Notes: generated from the sequence alone by a model not told the origin. DNA of 64,000 nucleotides from Peribacillus kribbensis DSM 17871 (GCF_000430765.1 NZ_KE387239.1:340928-404927); one strand, 5' to 3'. Counted from the first letter of the stretch, positions 1-9,713 are shown. Made by a program: numbers and translations.

Positions 1-235
1 CAAGCAACAAACCCTCCTATAAGATGTTTGAAGTTTTTGACCCAACCAATGATAGTGAACTGATTTCATCTCATATCCTATGAGTAGTAAATTTGGCTTT
101 CTATCCGGACTGAGCATTAAAACTTAACAAAAAACACGCAGTTTGAAAAAAACTGCGTGTTTTTTCTCTATTGTAATGGGGGAAACCCCTTGATGGATAA
201 AGGTTTTACAAAAATAGAAAAAAGCTAAAAAATTA
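1..235. other. Left edge, no complete gene
   Basis: No complete gene is visible here. One plus-strand frame is open from the window edge to a TGA at 81-83 and encodes about 26 residues ending ELISSHIL, so it could be the tail of a gene lying mostly outside the window. Too little is present to identify it. A terminator hairpin follows at 131-166, which fits either that tail or the minus-strand yutJ. Confidence 0.3.
131..166. terminator. Bidirectional intrinsic terminator
   Basis: A 13-bp stem (ACACGCAGTTT with its complement) is flanked by an A-run on the left and a T-run on the right, so it can end transcripts from both sides. It lies just downstream of the minus-strand yutJ. Confidence 0.85.
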
Positions 236-1300
236 TTACCCGTTGTGATATTTATACATCCACAAGATCCCCGATTTAATCAGGCGGGCAACACGGCCGG
301 TTACTGGTGTGTCGTTGACAAGTCCGAATCCATGCTTGCTGCCCAGAGAGCCCATGGTACCCTTCATCTTTATGGAAGGAAGTGTTTCTGGGATTGGTTT
401 TCCTGCCCATTTCCTTTTTAGAATATCTGCAATTTGTTCTGCCTGCTCTTCTGCAAGCTGTGCGCTAGGAGCGTGAGGAAGACTCGCGCAGTCCCCAACC
501 ACAAATACATCATCACGTCCTGGAAGGAAATGCTGTGGAGTTAAGATAACACGGCCTTGTCTATCCTTTTCCACATCAAGGTCCCTGACAAGCTTGTTCG
601 GTTGGATGCCGGCCGTCCATACAATAGCATCAAATGGAAGCGGCTCATCATGATTATACAGCAGATTTTCTTCCACTCTTGTGATGTTTGCCTTGTTTAC
701 GATTTCCACATTATGCTTTGTAAACCAGGATTGCACATATTTACTCAAACGCTCAGAAAAAGCGGATAATATATGCTCACCGCGGTCAAAGAGAACCACA
801 TTCAAATCCGGGCGGCTTTCATTAAGCTCGCTGGCGAGCTCTACACCGCTCAAGCCCGCACCTACGATTCCCACTCTGGCGCCAGGTGCCAGATTGTTCA
901 GTACTTGATACGTTGTACGCGATTTTTCAATGGTCTGAATGCTTAGAGTATACACATCGGCCCCAGGTACATTATGATATTTATCCTCACAGCCAAGACC
1001 GATCACAAGATCATCATAGCTTACAGGTTCTTTATCATTCAAATAAACCTTTCTTTCCTCCAGGCTGATTTCTGTAATTTCCCCATAAGCAATCGTTAGG
1101 CGCTCGTGTTCTGGAAAAGAAACACGAACTTCCTGGTCCGAAACGGTTCCTGCAGCTAATGCATAATATTCTGTCTTTAAACAATGGTATGGTGACCGGT
1201 CGATCAGGGTGACGGTCCGATCCTCTGGAAGATGAGGAAGAATTCTTTGGAGTATCCTCATTCCGCCGTAGCCCCCACCTAAAACAACTAAATTTTTCAT
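236..1300 (-). CDS. yutJ: NADH dehydrogenase-like flavoprotein YutJ
   Basis: A 354-aa pyridine nucleotide-disulfide oxidoreductase of the type II NADH dehydrogenase family, expected to move electrons from NAD(P)H through FAD at the membrane. Dinucleotide-binding loops are visible at the N-terminus (VLGGGYGGMR, residues 5-14) and mid-protein (GIVGAGLSGVELASEL). The late FAD motif VFVVGDCASLP is also present. Length and sequence closely resemble B. subtilis YutJ, whose electron acceptor is not well defined. The ATG is preceded by an AAAGGGG ribosome site at good spacing. It stands alone on the minus strand and diverges from yuzB, as expected for the yutJ-yuzB neighbourhood. A second member of the same family, YumB, lies at 11 kb. 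Confidence 0.93.
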   Translation of the reverse strand: MKNLVVLGGGYGGMRILQRILPHLPEDRTVTLIDRSPYHCLKTEYYALAAGTVSDQEVRVSFPEHERLTIAYGEITEISLEERKVYLNDKEPVSYDDLVIGLGCEDKYHNVPGADVYTLSIQTIEKSRTTYQVLNNLAPGARVGIVGAGLSGVELASELNESRPDLNVVLFDRGEHILSAFSERLSKYVQSWFTKHNVEIVNKANITRVEENLLYNHDEPLPFDAIVWTAGIQPNKLVRDLDVEKDRQGRVILTPQHFLPGRDDVFVVGDCASLPHAPSAQLAEEQAEQIADILKRKWAGKPIPETLPSIKMKGTMGSLGSKHGFGLVNDTPVTGRVARLIKSGILWMYKYHNG

Positions 1301-1484
1301 AGTTTTAACCCCTTTTGCCTCAAATAGTAGCTCATGGATTCAGCGCTTACATCTTCCTTTCCAGCACATTCTACAGAGTTCTTTTGGAAAGCCGATGCAG
1401 ATTTTTTACTAGTGTCAATTTTTCATAGTTTCAAAATGTTATATTTAAATACCATTAAAAAGTATAGCGAAATTCATATGAAAT

Positions 1485-1600
1485 CTCAATAGAATTCTGG
1501 AGAACCAAATCTTAATCAAAGCATCCATTCAATTCCGCAAGAGCCGGCTTATAGGGCATTTAAAATACTGCCTTTCTGAAAATTCATGAATTCTATTGAG
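1485..1600. repeat. 116-bp element with 13-bp inverted ends
   Basis: CTCAATAGAATTC at 1485-1497 is repeated as its exact reverse complement at 1588-1600. The 90 bp between them contain no gene. The element lies in the 460-bp gap between the divergent yutJ and yuzB. It has the shape of a miniature inverted-repeat element, but no target-site duplication is evident and no second copy was found in this window, so it may simply be a large regulatory palindrome. Confidence 0.5.
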
Positions 1601-1763
1601 GGCCGTACGGGTAAACTAAATCCTAAAAAGGATGGCCTAAATATCACTTATGTAGATAGACTACCCCTTTTTTTATAAAGAAAACGAGCTTTTGAAGAAT
1701 CTGAAATTGACTGAGAGGGAAAAAAGAGGTAGGATTAGGTCGTTAAACTGTGAGGTGAGATGG

Positions 1764-2000
1764 TTGAAGCCTATTATAGAATTCTGCATCAGCAACCTGG
1801 CGAGCGGTTCACAGGAAGCGCTGGAGGTGCTTGAAAGAGATCCGGATCTTGATATTGTTGAATATGGATGTCTGGGCTATTGCGGTAAATGTGCCAGCAG
1901 TTTCTTTGCCCTCGTTAACGGGGAAGTGGTCACTGGAGAAAGTGCAGAAGAGCTGGTTTCCAGCATATATGAATTTATCGAAGAAAACCCAATGTTTTAA
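1764..2000 (+). CDS. yuzB: DUF1450 family protein YuzB
   Basis: A 78-aa protein of the DUF1450 family, the same length as I recall for B. subtilis YuzB. Key features are an early FC (residues 6-7), the centre [11 protein letters not shown] and the C-terminus EENPMF. The CxxxCxxC-like cysteine cluster hints at a metal or Fe-S site, but the function is unknown. The TTG start at 1764 is chosen because GAGGTGA (1752-1758) sits 5 nt upstream and the protein then begins MKPIIEFC like its relatives. A longer frame to 1692 has no comparable ribosome site. Confidence 0.9.
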   Translation: MKPIIEFCISNLASGSQEALEVLERDPDLDIVEYGCLGYCGKCASSFFALVNGEVVTGESAEELVSSIYEFIEENPMF

Positions 2001-2040
2001 TCAGCTGGTTACTGTCGTCTCAGTAATCGAATCTATATAT

Positions 2041-2076
2041 AAAAGCGGGGCAGTCCATAATCTGCCCCGCTTTATT
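2041..2076. terminator. Convergent terminator
   Basis: A strong GC-rich stem, AAAGCGGGGCAG paired with CTGCCCCGCTTT, lies between yuzB (plus) and the DUF2225 gene (minus). A/T runs on both sides suit both directions. Confidence 0.9.
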
Positions 2077-2755
2077 TGGCTATACGCTGCTTTTCTCTTA
2101 TGAGCTGCCACTGCTCTTTTGCCATCTCGATAATCTTGGTTTCTATTGTAGTGCGCTGTTTCTCAAGGACCATGGAAAAATGCCGGGCGGATTTGCTGAC
2201 ATCCCCTGTTCTCCTGGAGAGCTCAGCGATCAGATATAACACTTTGATTTCAGACATCTTGGTGCCGCGATAATCTCCTTCATAGTAGGACCTCTCGTAT
2301 TCATGAAGCGCAAGTGTGATAAAACGGAGCTCCTGATCTTCCATTGAAAGTCCGCGGTACAGCCATGAAATTCGCAAAAAAATTCCGGCCATAATGCAAT
2401 GCGGTTCTTTCTTGAGCCCAGCACAATAAGAGGCCAGCTTGTAGGCAGTAATCGCCTGCTCCTGTGTTCTTTCTTTCCCGGTCTCACGGGGAACCCAGAA
2501 GGCAGATACCTTTTCTTTCAGCTCTTCTTTTGTACCAGGAGGAAAATGGGCTGAGAATTGGCCGGAACATGAATAGCCGCAATGGGGACAGACTACTGCA
2601 GTATAAAGTGAAGGGTCAAGCAGCGGGTCCGCGTAAATCGGCCTGAAATCGGTATCCATCCCATCCATTCGTATAAATCTTGACCGAATGCTCTTTGCAG
2701 TAAAGCTTTTGCTGAACAAATTACAGATGAGGTTCCGGTCAAATAGTGGTTCCAT
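2072..2755 (-). CDS. DUF2225 family protein
   Basis: A 227-aa DUF2225 protein. These Firmicute proteins usually have an N-terminal pair of zinc-ribbon CxxC motifs and a helical TPR-like C-terminal half. Here the C-terminal part is intact (LYLIAELSRRTGD, EMAKEQWQLIRE) and so is one CPHCGYS motif. The first motif, however, reads CNLF instead of CxxC, and the usual DFCP is DFRP. Zinc binding may therefore be altered or lost. Translation starts at ATG 2755 behind GGGAG. The gene is convergent with yuzB and divergent from yutM. The cellular role of the family is unknown. Confidence 0.85.
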   Translation of the reverse strand: MEPLFDRNLICNLFSKSFTAKSIRSRFIRMDGMDTDFRPIYADPLLDPSLYTAVVCPHCGYSCSGQFSAHFPPGTKEELKEKVSAFWVPRETGKERTQEQAITAYKLASYCAGLKKEPHCIMAGIFLRISWLYRGLSMEDQELRFITLALHEYERSYYEGDYRGTKMSEIKVLYLIAELSRRTGDVSKSARHFSMVLEKQRTTIETKIIEMAKEQWQLIREKQRIAK

Positions 2756-2896
2756 ATTCAGCGCTCCCTGTTTTTTGTAGGTGTTTTTTTACCATTATAG
2801 TCCTTTTGGTATATTCATTCATCTATTTTATAATAAATCAAGGGAGTAAATACCTATTTTTCTTCTCTGGTGGATGGATTGTGAAAATCAACTTAG

Positions 2897-2926
2897 TTGA
2901 GCACTCTGTTTCGTTTGGTATATACT
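2897..2926 (+). promoter_or_regulatory. Probable sigma-A promoter of yutM
   Basis: TTGAGC (2897-2902) and TATACT (2921-2926) are separated by 18 bp and lie about 40 bp before the yutM start. Confidence 0.55.
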
Positions 2927-2964
2927 ATAGTATGGAACCATTTTAAAAAGGAGGCGGAAAAACG

Positions 2965-3327
2965 ATGAGTGAGTTGATTACTCTGACTGAAGCTGCTGCG
3001 CTGCATATCAAGGATATGATGAAGCATAATGAAGAAGAAGATGCTTATTTGCGCGTGTCGGTTAACGGCGGCGGATGCAGCGGCCTGTCCTATGGGATGG
3101 GATTTGCCCATGAAATTGGTGAAGAAGATACAAGGCTCGACCAGCATGGCCTTGTCATCCTGGTTGATAATGAAAGCTCCCCCATACTTAGAGGGACTGT
3201 TATAGATTATAAAGAATCTTTAATGGGCGGCGGGTTTACCATCGACAATCCGAACGCCATCGCAGCGTGCGGATGCGGTTCATCCTTCCGTACGGCTAAG
3301 GTTGCGGGAACGCCTGAGGAATGCTAA
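2965..3327 (+). CDS. yutM: A-type iron-sulfur carrier YutM (HesB/IscA family)
   Basis: A 120-aa HesB/IscA/ErpA-type protein that binds or transfers Fe-S clusters to apo-proteins in the cytosol. The three family cysteines are present: GGGCSG near residue 37 and ACGCGSS near residue 102. The protein ends in EEC like B. subtilis YutM. An AAAGGAGGCGG ribosome site precedes the ATG. It appears monocistronic with its own promoter. Confidence 0.93.
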   Translation: MSELITLTEAAALHIKDMMKHNEEEDAYLRVSVNGGGCSGLSYGMGFAHEIGEEDTRLDQHGLVILVDNESSPILRGTVIDYKESLMGGGFTIDNPNAIAACGCGSSFRTAKVAGTPEEC

Positions 3328-3758
3328 TAAGGGTTAAAAATCACATTGGTTTTTTGAGTGTAACAAGCCCAAAATAATGTGTTAACAACCCTTAAAGCCA
3401 GGAATCAAGATTGTGATTACATGCCTTCTCGATAGTTTTGAAAAACTAACTATCTGAGGAGGTTTTTCTATCTCGCTAAATAAGTGGATAAGGAAAAAAG
3501 CAGTTGGAAAGTTGTCTAATCAGTTAAGCGATTGACTTGGTTTTAGCGGGGAAGAGTGCTAGGGGGTAATAAAGAATCCTTAGGAATTATAGGATTGTGA
3601 AACTTTGTATCTTTGATTCAAAGGGATTCGGAAGCTTAAATAAAACTGTGATTTTATGAAGGAGAGCCAGCCTTTTACTCATTTGTCCATACCCGTAATT
3701 TCTATTATAAACAAAAATGACTTCCATCTTTGTTTTGGAAGTCTTTTTGTTTGTCTAT
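3328..3758. other. Gene-poor intergenic stretch with a possible leader peptide
   Basis: No recognised gene. At 3431-3454 an inverted repeat (GATAGTT with AACTATC) is followed by GAGGAGG (3456-3462). Seven nt later an open frame starts at ATC (3470) and encodes 21 residues ending at TGA 3533-3535. ATC is a very rare start, so this is a decayed gene or a coincidence at least as likely as a real peptide. The rest of the gap shows nothing recognisable. Confidence 0.25.
3717..3750. terminator. Terminator after the SDR operon
   Basis: GACTTCC (3719-3725) pairs with GGAAGTC (3737-3743). A-rich and T-rich flanks on the two sides make it usable by the minus-strand operon that ends at 3759. Confidence 0.8.
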
Positions 3759-3923
3759 TTAAATTATTGGATAATTCAGTTCATATTTCGGGTAGCAATA
3801 ATAAGGCGGTCTGCGTCCTATTTTAGGCATTGGCCATGAATCCTCAATATAACTCATAGTAACTTTTTCCGTTGAATGGTTCACAAGTAATAACTCTGCT
3901 TCTCGATTAAATTCATATCTCAA
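3759..3923 (-). CDS. Small unknown protein, 54 aa
   Basis: A 54-aa open frame with a TTG start (3923) preceded at 8 nt by GGAGG. It lies 18 bp after the SDR stop and ends just before a terminator, so it is very probably the second gene of that operon. The sequence is aromatic and proline-rich at its end (RRPPYYCYPKYELNYP), with a single cysteine and no membrane segment or signal. I do not recognise a family. Confidence 0.65.
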   Translation of the reverse strand: MRYEFNREAELLLVNHSTEKVTMSYIEDSWPMPKIGRRPPYYCYPKYELNYPII

Positions 3924-3941
3924 TGCAAGAACCTCCTTATA

Positions 3942-4922
3942 TTAGGAATGTGTGGATTCGCCACCGTCAACATGCAGCACTTGGCCTGTAACAAAACGTG
4001 AATCATCAGAAGCTAGATAAACAAATGTTGGTGCAAGTTCAAATGGATGTGCAACTCGTTCCATTGGGTTAAATGCCCCATAGACAGCCACTTGGTCAGA
4101 CGAGAAGCTTGCTGCAATCAGCGGCGTCCAGATTCGGCCTGGAGCAACTGCGTTTACTCGAATTCCTTGTTTCACAACATTTTTAGCCAAAGCACGTGTC
4201 CAGCCAACAATTGCACCCTTTGTGGCCGTATAATCAATCATTTGCTGCTCACCTACATACGTTACGACAGAAGAAGTACCGATAATAGAACTGCCTGGTT
4301 TTAAGTAAGGAAGCGCTGCTCTCGTTGTGTAAAAATGTGAATATATGTTGACTTTAAAGGTGTCATCGAATTGTTCGTCTGTAATGTCAAGAAGGCTGAG
4401 TTGTTGAAATTGGATCCCTACGTGGTTACAAAGAATATCCAGGCGTCCGAAGGTTTTTACTGTTTGCTCTACAATAGCGATACATTGTTGTTTATCTCGC
4501 AAGTCTCCTGGCATTAATATACAACGCTGTCCTAGTTCTTCGATTCTTGCTTTTGTTCTATTAGCATCTTCGTGTTCATCTAAGTATGCAATGGCAACGT
4601 CAGCACTTTCCTTTGCGAAGGCAATGGCTGTTGCTGCACCAATACCACTATCCCCTCCTGTAATAAGAGCAACTTTTCCTGCTAACTTACCACTCCCTTT
4701 GTAATTAGGATTTTCAATGATTGGAAGTGGTACCATTAAGCTTTCTAAACCAGGATGACGAAGTTGACGTTGTTCTGGTAAATTCATTGGGATTTCTTGA
4801 TAGCGTGTGATTTTTCCATAATTAGGGTACATCGGATAAGGCTGAGTTTTCATGTTCTCTAGAAACATTTGTTGCATTTGTTTTATTTGTTGCAAATCAC
4901 GTTTATCAGATTCTTGTGCCAT
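3942..4922 (-). CDS. SDR family oxidoreductase, stress-type
   Basis: A 326-aa short-chain dehydrogenase/reductase of the group that includes the B. subtilis general stress protein YdaD and YhdF/YhxD-like proteins. It has a roughly 85-residue extension before the Rossmann fold. The cofactor loop TGGDSGIG (about residue 88) and the catalytic YTATK are present. The usual NNAG motif is changed to CNHVG. The substrate is unknown. ATG 4922 follows GAGGGAG. The gene is cotranscribed with a 54-aa protein. Confidence 0.88.
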   Translation of the reverse strand: MAQESDKRDLQQIKQMQQMFLENMKTQPYPMYPNYGKITRYQEIPMNLPEQRQLRHPGLESLMVPLPIIENPNYKGSGKLAGKVALITGGDSGIGAATAIAFAKESADVAIAYLDEHEDANRTKARIEELGQRCILMPGDLRDKQQCIAIVEQTVKTFGRLDILCNHVGIQFQQLSLLDITDEQFDDTFKVNIYSHFYTTRAALPYLKPGSSIIGTSSVVTYVGEQQMIDYTATKGAIVGWTRALAKNVVKQGIRVNAVAPGRIWTPLIAASFSSDQVAVYGAFNPMERVAHPFELAPTFVYLASDDSRFVTGQVLHVDGGESTHS

Positions 4923-5119
4923 TTAACTCCCTCCTCTTGTGCTTTTCCCCTTAAATGTTTATGTCGGTTACTGCTAATCCAAGTATCAATAATTAAAAAC
5001 TTGTGTTAAGACGCCTCTTTTTTCTTTGGCTTTTTTGGGCAGGAAAGGAGCGCAGGAAAGCCGAATAACAATAGCAGGCATGATTCCGGATGCACCAAAA
5101 AATACTGGAGGAATCTCAA

Positions 5120-6604
5120 TTGGTAAAATTATTAATTGCCGACAGGGACCGAAATGAACTTGCAGGGATAAGCTGGCTGGTAAAGTCCTATGCCCTTCCC
5201 TTTGATGAAGTCCTTTTGGCTGACTCAATGTCCGATCTGTTCCGTGTGATAGAAGCGAAGCTTCCTGGGGTCATCTGTGTGGAGCTGGATATGATTCAGC
5301 CTGGAGAATGGGAAGGATTCATGGGCTTGGTCACCCGATATTCTGCTGTTGTTATCGTCATGACAGCTGAGGCTACCTATGAGAGGGCCTATCAGGGCAT
5401 CCAGCTTGGGGCCCTGGATTTATGGCTGAAGCCGCTCACACCGGAAATTGTGAAGCGCGTGTTGGCCCGGAGCGTCAAGCTTCCTGCCCCTCCAGAAGAA
5501 TCGGGTCCGGCTGGCACAAAGCCCATTTCCTATCATTCTTTATTTAATAGCCGTGAAAAGGAAACTGGCTGTTACCAAATCTTGCTGATTAAGCTGGAAA
5601 ACCCTGAAAAGAAAGAGATGCTTCATTCTTTTGTAGAAAATTACAGTTTTCCGTCCCCTCCAGTTATCCTGCCGCTAAATGATGTGGTAGTCTGCCTGTT
5701 TTCTTTTTTAAAAAAGGATGCTAAGCGCTCTTTGCTTTTATGCGGCAACCGTTTCTTAAAGGATTGGGAGAATCGTTTTTCCGAAACGATTTCTCTTGTG
5801 ATTTATAATGGAGAAAAGAATCTGTCCCTGCAGGAGCAATATGAAATTGCCAGGGGGGCGCTCGATTATCAGTTTTATCAGGGAAGCCGCAAGCTGTTCT
5901 ATGTCACACAGGGCCCTGAGTGGAAACGGGAAGACCCTTTTTTAACCCCTTCGGAGCAAAGGCTTTGGATTGCGATGCTTAATGAAGATAAGAGGCAGGA
6001 AATAAAGGAATGGATGTACGGCGAATTTCTGAATCAGAAAGAGCCTTACCCTGAGCCGGGTTTTACACGGATCAGGCTCACAAGCATTCTGGCCCAGGTC
6101 AGCCGATTTATGAAAACATGTCTGGCGGACGGCGGGGAAAATTTGGAAAGCTACCATAAAGTGTTTCATATTATACTATATAACCCCAATCTTTACCGCA
6201 TCGTCCAGGAATTTTACTTATTCATACTTGATGTCCTGGACCTGGCTAATTCTCAGAAGGAGCGGTCAAGAAGAGATATAGTGGAGCTTGCTTATCAATA
6301 TATTGAATCCCATTTTCAAAATCCTCATTTAAAACTGGAGCACGTCTCTTCACATGTCGAAAGAAGCCAGGCCTACCTAAGCTCCCAGTTTTCTAAGAGA
6401 TATGGAATTCCTTTTAGAGATGCATTGAATTATGCAAGAGTGAAAGAAGCGAAACGGCTATTAAGGGAAACTCTGCTGCCGATACAGCATATAGCCAGCA
6501 AGTCTGGTTTTGACAACGCGAATTATTTCAGCCGCATCTTCAAGAAAAGTGTCGGCTTGACCCCGAGAGAATACCGCAACCAAAAGAAAATGCTAAAAAC
6601 GTAA
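5120..6604 (+). CDS. AraC-type regulator with an atypical receiver domain
   Basis: About 494 aa: an N-terminal CheY-like receiver (residues 1-120), a middle region of unknown fold, and a C-terminal AraC pair of helix-turn-helix motifs (HFQNPHLKLEHVSSHVERS to GFDNANYFSRIFKKSVGLTP). This resembles B. subtilis YesN-type regulators. In the receiver, the residue aligning with the phospho-acceptor Asp appears to be Glu (VICVELDM), while the later Thr (VIVMTAE) and Lys (WLKPL) are kept. It may therefore act without phosphorylation. No histidine kinase gene is adjacent. TTG 5120 is chosen because GGAGGAA ends 6 nt before it and the protein then starts MVKLLIADRD. It lies 150 bp before hutU in the same direction and could regulate hutUI. 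Confidence 0.82.
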   Translation: MVKLLIADRDRNELAGISWLVKSYALPFDEVLLADSMSDLFRVIEAKLPGVICVELDMIQPGEWEGFMGLVTRYSAVVIVMTAEATYERAYQGIQLGALDLWLKPLTPEIVKRVLARSVKLPAPPEESGPAGTKPISYHSLFNSREKETGCYQILLIKLENPEKKEMLHSFVENYSFPSPPVILPLNDVVVCLFSFLKKDAKRSLLLCGNRFLKDWENRFSETISLVIYNGEKNLSLQEQYEIARGALDYQFYQGSRKLFYVTQGPEWKREDPFLTPSEQRLWIAMLNEDKRQEIKEWMYGEFLNQKEPYPEPGFTRIRLTSILAQVSRFMKTCLADGGENLESYHKVFHIILYNPNLYRIVQEFYLFILDVLDLANSQKERSRRDIVELAYQYIESHFQNPHLKLEHVSSHVERSQAYLSSQFSKRYGIPFRDALNYARVKEAKRLLRETLLPIQHIASKSGFDNANYFSRIFKKSVGLTPREYRNQKKMLKT

Positions 6605-6754
6605 ATTTTTCTCCTTTAGACTCAGCTATACATCCATAATTCTGTCAAGAACAAAAAATTATTTGCTGAATTCAAATATTCATCATCTATTTTCCCATGA
6701 CTTCCTCCCATAAAATCAAGAAGAGAGAAAAGAAATGGGAAGGCGGGAATACCT

Positions 6755-8437
6755 ATGGGACAGGGAAGGAAAATAACGAATTTTTCCGGCACAGAGCTCC
6801 ATACAAAAGGATGGGTTCAGGAAGCGGCCTTGAGGATGCTCTATAATAATTTAAATGCCGAGGTGGCAGAACGGCCCGAGGATCTGGTGGTATACGGAGG
6901 AATCGGAAAGGCTGCCCGGAACTGGGAATGCTTCGATGCCATTGTTCAGTCACTAAAGGAGCTTGGAAATGATGAAACACTCCTTATCCAGTCCGGCAAG
7001 CCTGCGGCTGTCTTTAAAAGCCATGAAGATGCACCCAGAGTTTTGCTGGCAAATTCCAATCTGGTTCCTGCCTGGGCAAACTGGGAGCATTTTAATGAGC
7101 TCGATAAGAAGGGGCTGATGATGTACGGGCAGATGACTGCTGGCAGCTGGATTTACATCGGCAGCCAGGGAATCGTCCAGGGAACCTATGAAACCTTTGC
7201 GGAATGTGCAAGACAGCATTTTAATGGGTCACTTGCCGGCACCCTTACAGTAACAGCCGGTCTTGGAGGCATGGGAGGGGCCCAGCCGCTTGCAGTCTCC
7301 CTGAATGGGGGAGTAAGCATCAATGTGGAAATGGATAAGTCACGAATCAAGAGGCGGATCGATACAGGATATTTAGATGTAGAGGCGAAAAACCTTCAGG
7401 AGGCTATTGCCATGGCTGAAAGGGCTAAAAAAGAGAAAAGGGCCCTTTCTATAGGAATTGCAGGCAATGCGGCTGAACTGCTGCCTTCTATGCTGGCGGA
7501 GAATTTCATCCCTGATATATTGACAGACCAGACCTCCTCGCATGATCCGTTAAACGGATATAATCCTGCCGGACTTTCCCTTGAAGATGCGGCCCAGCTG
7601 AGAGCCAGTGATCCAAAGGCATATGTGGAGAAGGCAAAGAAAAGCATAGCTGAACATGTAAGTGCCATGCTGAGGATGCAGGAGCAGGGAGCCGTTACCT
7701 TTGATTATGGAAACAACATCCGGCAGGCAGCTTTCGATCAGGGGGTAAAGGAAGCATTCCGGTTTCCGGGGTTTGTCCCTGCATTTATCCGGCCCCAGTT
7801 CTGCGAAGGAAGAGGCCCCTTTAGATGGGCGGCTTTATCGGGGGACCCCGAGGATATCTATAAAACGGATGAAGTCATCCTGAAGGAATTCAGCAGCAAT
7901 CACCAGCTGTGCAGCTGGATTAAGATGGCGCGTGAACGGATCCAATTTCAAGGATTGCCAGCCCGGATCTGCTGGCTTGGGTATGGGGAAAGAGCGAGGT
8001 TTGGGAAGATCATCAACAGCATGGTGGCCTCTGGAGAACTAAAGGCCCCGATTGTAATTGGACGCGACCATTTAGACTCTGGATCTGTGGCTTCTCCCAA
8101 CCGGGAAACAGAAAATATGAAGGATGGCAGTGATGCAGTTGCAGATTGGCCGATCCTGAATGCCCTTATCAATTGTGCAGGAGGGGCCAGCTGGGTTTCG
8201 GTCCATCAGGGCGGGGGTGTCGGAATGGGGTATTCCATTCATGCAGGCATGGTCATTGTCGCTGATGGGACAAAGGAAGCGGAGCGGCGCCTGGAAAGGG
8301 TGCTCGCTGCGGATCCGGGAATCGGAATTGTCCGGCATGCGGATGCTGGATATGAAAAGGCGGTGGACGCAGCTAAAAGACATGGCATTAAAATGCCCAT
8401 GCTCTCATATGAAGGAGGCAGCAGCGCGGATGAATAA
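6755..8437 (+). CDS. hutU: Urocanate hydratase HutU
   Basis: A 560-aa urocanase, the second enzyme of histidine degradation. It uses NAD+ to convert urocanate to imidazolonepropionate in the cytosol. Full family length. Recognisable motifs are [23 protein letters not shown] around the conserved cysteine, and [13 protein letters not shown] near the C-terminus. The start is the ATG at 6755 after a GGGAAGGCGGG purine tract. It overlaps hutI by 8 bp, implying translational coupling. hutH and hutG are not in this window. Confidence 0.97.
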   Translation: MGQGRKITNFSGTELHTKGWVQEAALRMLYNNLNAEVAERPEDLVVYGGIGKAARNWECFDAIVQSLKELGNDETLLIQSGKPAAVFKSHEDAPRVLLANSNLVPAWANWEHFNELDKKGLMMYGQMTAGSWIYIGSQGIVQGTYETFAECARQHFNGSLAGTLTVTAGLGGMGGAQPLAVSLNGGVSINVEMDKSRIKRRIDTGYLDVEAKNLQEAIAMAERAKKEKRALSIGIAGNAAELLPSMLAENFIPDILTDQTSSHDPLNGYNPAGLSLEDAAQLRASDPKAYVEKAKKSIAEHVSAMLRMQEQGAVTFDYGNNIRQAAFDQGVKEAFRFPGFVPAFIRPQFCEGRGPFRWAALSGDPEDIYKTDEVILKEFSSNHQLCSWIKMARERIQFQGLPARICWLGYGERARFGKIINSMVASGELKAPIVIGRDHLDSGSVASPNRETENMKDGSDAVADWPILNALINCAGGASWVSVHQGGGVGMGYSIHAGMVIVADGTKEAERRLERVLAADPGIGIVRHADAGYEKAVDAAKRHGIKMPMLSYEGGSSADE

Positions 8438-9713
8438 GCCTATCTTTATTAGGAACGCAAACCAGCTTGTATCTTTTAAAGGAAGTTCACATTCTCCACT
8501 GACAGGCCGCTCTATGGAAAACCTAATGATTCTTTCCAATGGGAGTGTATGGATTGAAAAGGGGCGGATAGCAGATGCAGGGGAGGATTCCATTCTTGCA
8601 GAAAAGTTTAAAGACCGCATCCACGAGGCCAGCGTCATAGATGCCGAAGGGAAGCTTGTCACACCAGGCTTGGTGGATCCCCATACCCATTTAATTCACA
8701 GCGGCACCCGGGAAGAGGAATTTAATAGGAGGCTCCACGGGGCTTCCTATATGGAAATTATGGAGAGCGGCGGAGGGATTCATGCAACAGCTGCTGCCAC
8801 ACAAAAAGCGGACATTGACCAGCTCATCAGCGAAGGTCTGGCAAGGCTTGATTCTTTTCTTCTCCATGGGGTCACAACCTTGGAAGCCAAAAGCGGATAT
8901 GGACTGACACTTGAGCAGGAAATCAAGCAGCTGGAAGCCGCAGCAAGCCTCTCCTGTCAGCATCCTATCGATATTGTTCATACATTTATGGGGGCGCATG
9001 CCATCCCGAAGCGCTACAAGGATAAGCCCGATCAGTTTGTGGATCTTGTGTCACAAGAAATGATCCCTGAAATAGCCAAAAGAGGGCTTGCAGAATTTAA
9101 TGATGTGTTTTGTGAACGAGGGGTATTTACACCCGAGCAGACGAGAAAAATTTTAAGAGCGGGAATTGCACACGGGCTGATCCCTAAAATTCATGCAGAC
9201 GAAATAGAACCATATGGAGGGGCGGAGCTCGCAGCAGAGATGGGGGCTATCTCGGCAGACCACCTCCTCAGAGCATCCGATTATGGAATTGAAAAGATGG
9301 CGGAAAGAGGTGTCACTGCCGTTTTGCTGCCAGGAACTGCCCTTTTTTTAATGACCGATCCGGTTAACGGAAGGAAGATGATTGACAGGGGGGTACCTGT
9401 AGCATTGGCAACAGATTTTAACCCGGGATCTTCCCCGACCGTATCCCTGGGGCTCATCATGAACCTGGGATGCTTAAGGATGGGAATGAGCCCCGCAGAA
9501 GTACTGGCTGCAGCCACGATCAATGCTGCCCATGCCATTAACCGGGGAAGGGATATCGGATCCATAGAGAAAGGGAAAAAAGCAGATATTGTCTTGTTTA
9601 ATGTCCCGAATTATTTGCGCCTGCAGTATGAGTTTGGTGTCAATCATGTCCATACCGTCATCAAGGAAGGGGAGGTTGTAGTAGAGAACGGAAAGCTTGT
9701 GCGGAAAATATAA
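8430..9713 (+). CDS. hutI: Imidazolonepropionase HutI
   Basis: A 427-aa amidohydrolase-fold enzyme for the third step of histidine catabolism, hydrolysing imidazolone-5-propionate to N-formimidoyl-glutamate. Metal ligands are visible in [18 protein letters not shown] and ATDFNPGS. An upstream extension of the frame is rejected: ATG 8430 is preceded by GAAGGAGG (8411-8418) and gives the normal family N-terminus. It overlaps the end of hutU, so the two form an operon ending at the terminator at 9739. Confidence 0.96.
   Translation: MNKPIFIRNANQLVSFKGSSHSPLTGRSMENLMILSNGSVWIEKGRIADAGEDSILAEKFKDRIHEASVIDAEGKLVTPGLVDPHTHLIHSGTREEEFNRRLHGASYMEIMESGGGIHATAAATQKADIDQLISEGLARLDSFLLHGVTTLEAKSGYGLTLEQEIKQLEAAASLSCQHPIDIVHTFMGAHAIPKRYKDKPDQFVDLVSQEMIPEIAKRGLAEFNDVFCERGVFTPEQTRKILRAGIAHGLIPKIHADEIEPYGGAELAAEMGAISADHLLRASDYGIEKMAERGVTAVLLPGTALFLMTDPVNGRKMIDRGVPVALATDFNPGSSPTVSLGLIMNLGCLRMGMSPAEVLAAATINAAHAINRGRDIGSIEKGKKADIVLFNVPNYLRLQYEFGVNHVHTVIKEGEVVVENGKLVRKI

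Noticed and set aside
8160..8429. Long N-terminal extension of hutI
   Set aside because: These codons overlap hutU in another frame; ATG 8430 with GAAGGAGG gives the standard N-terminus.
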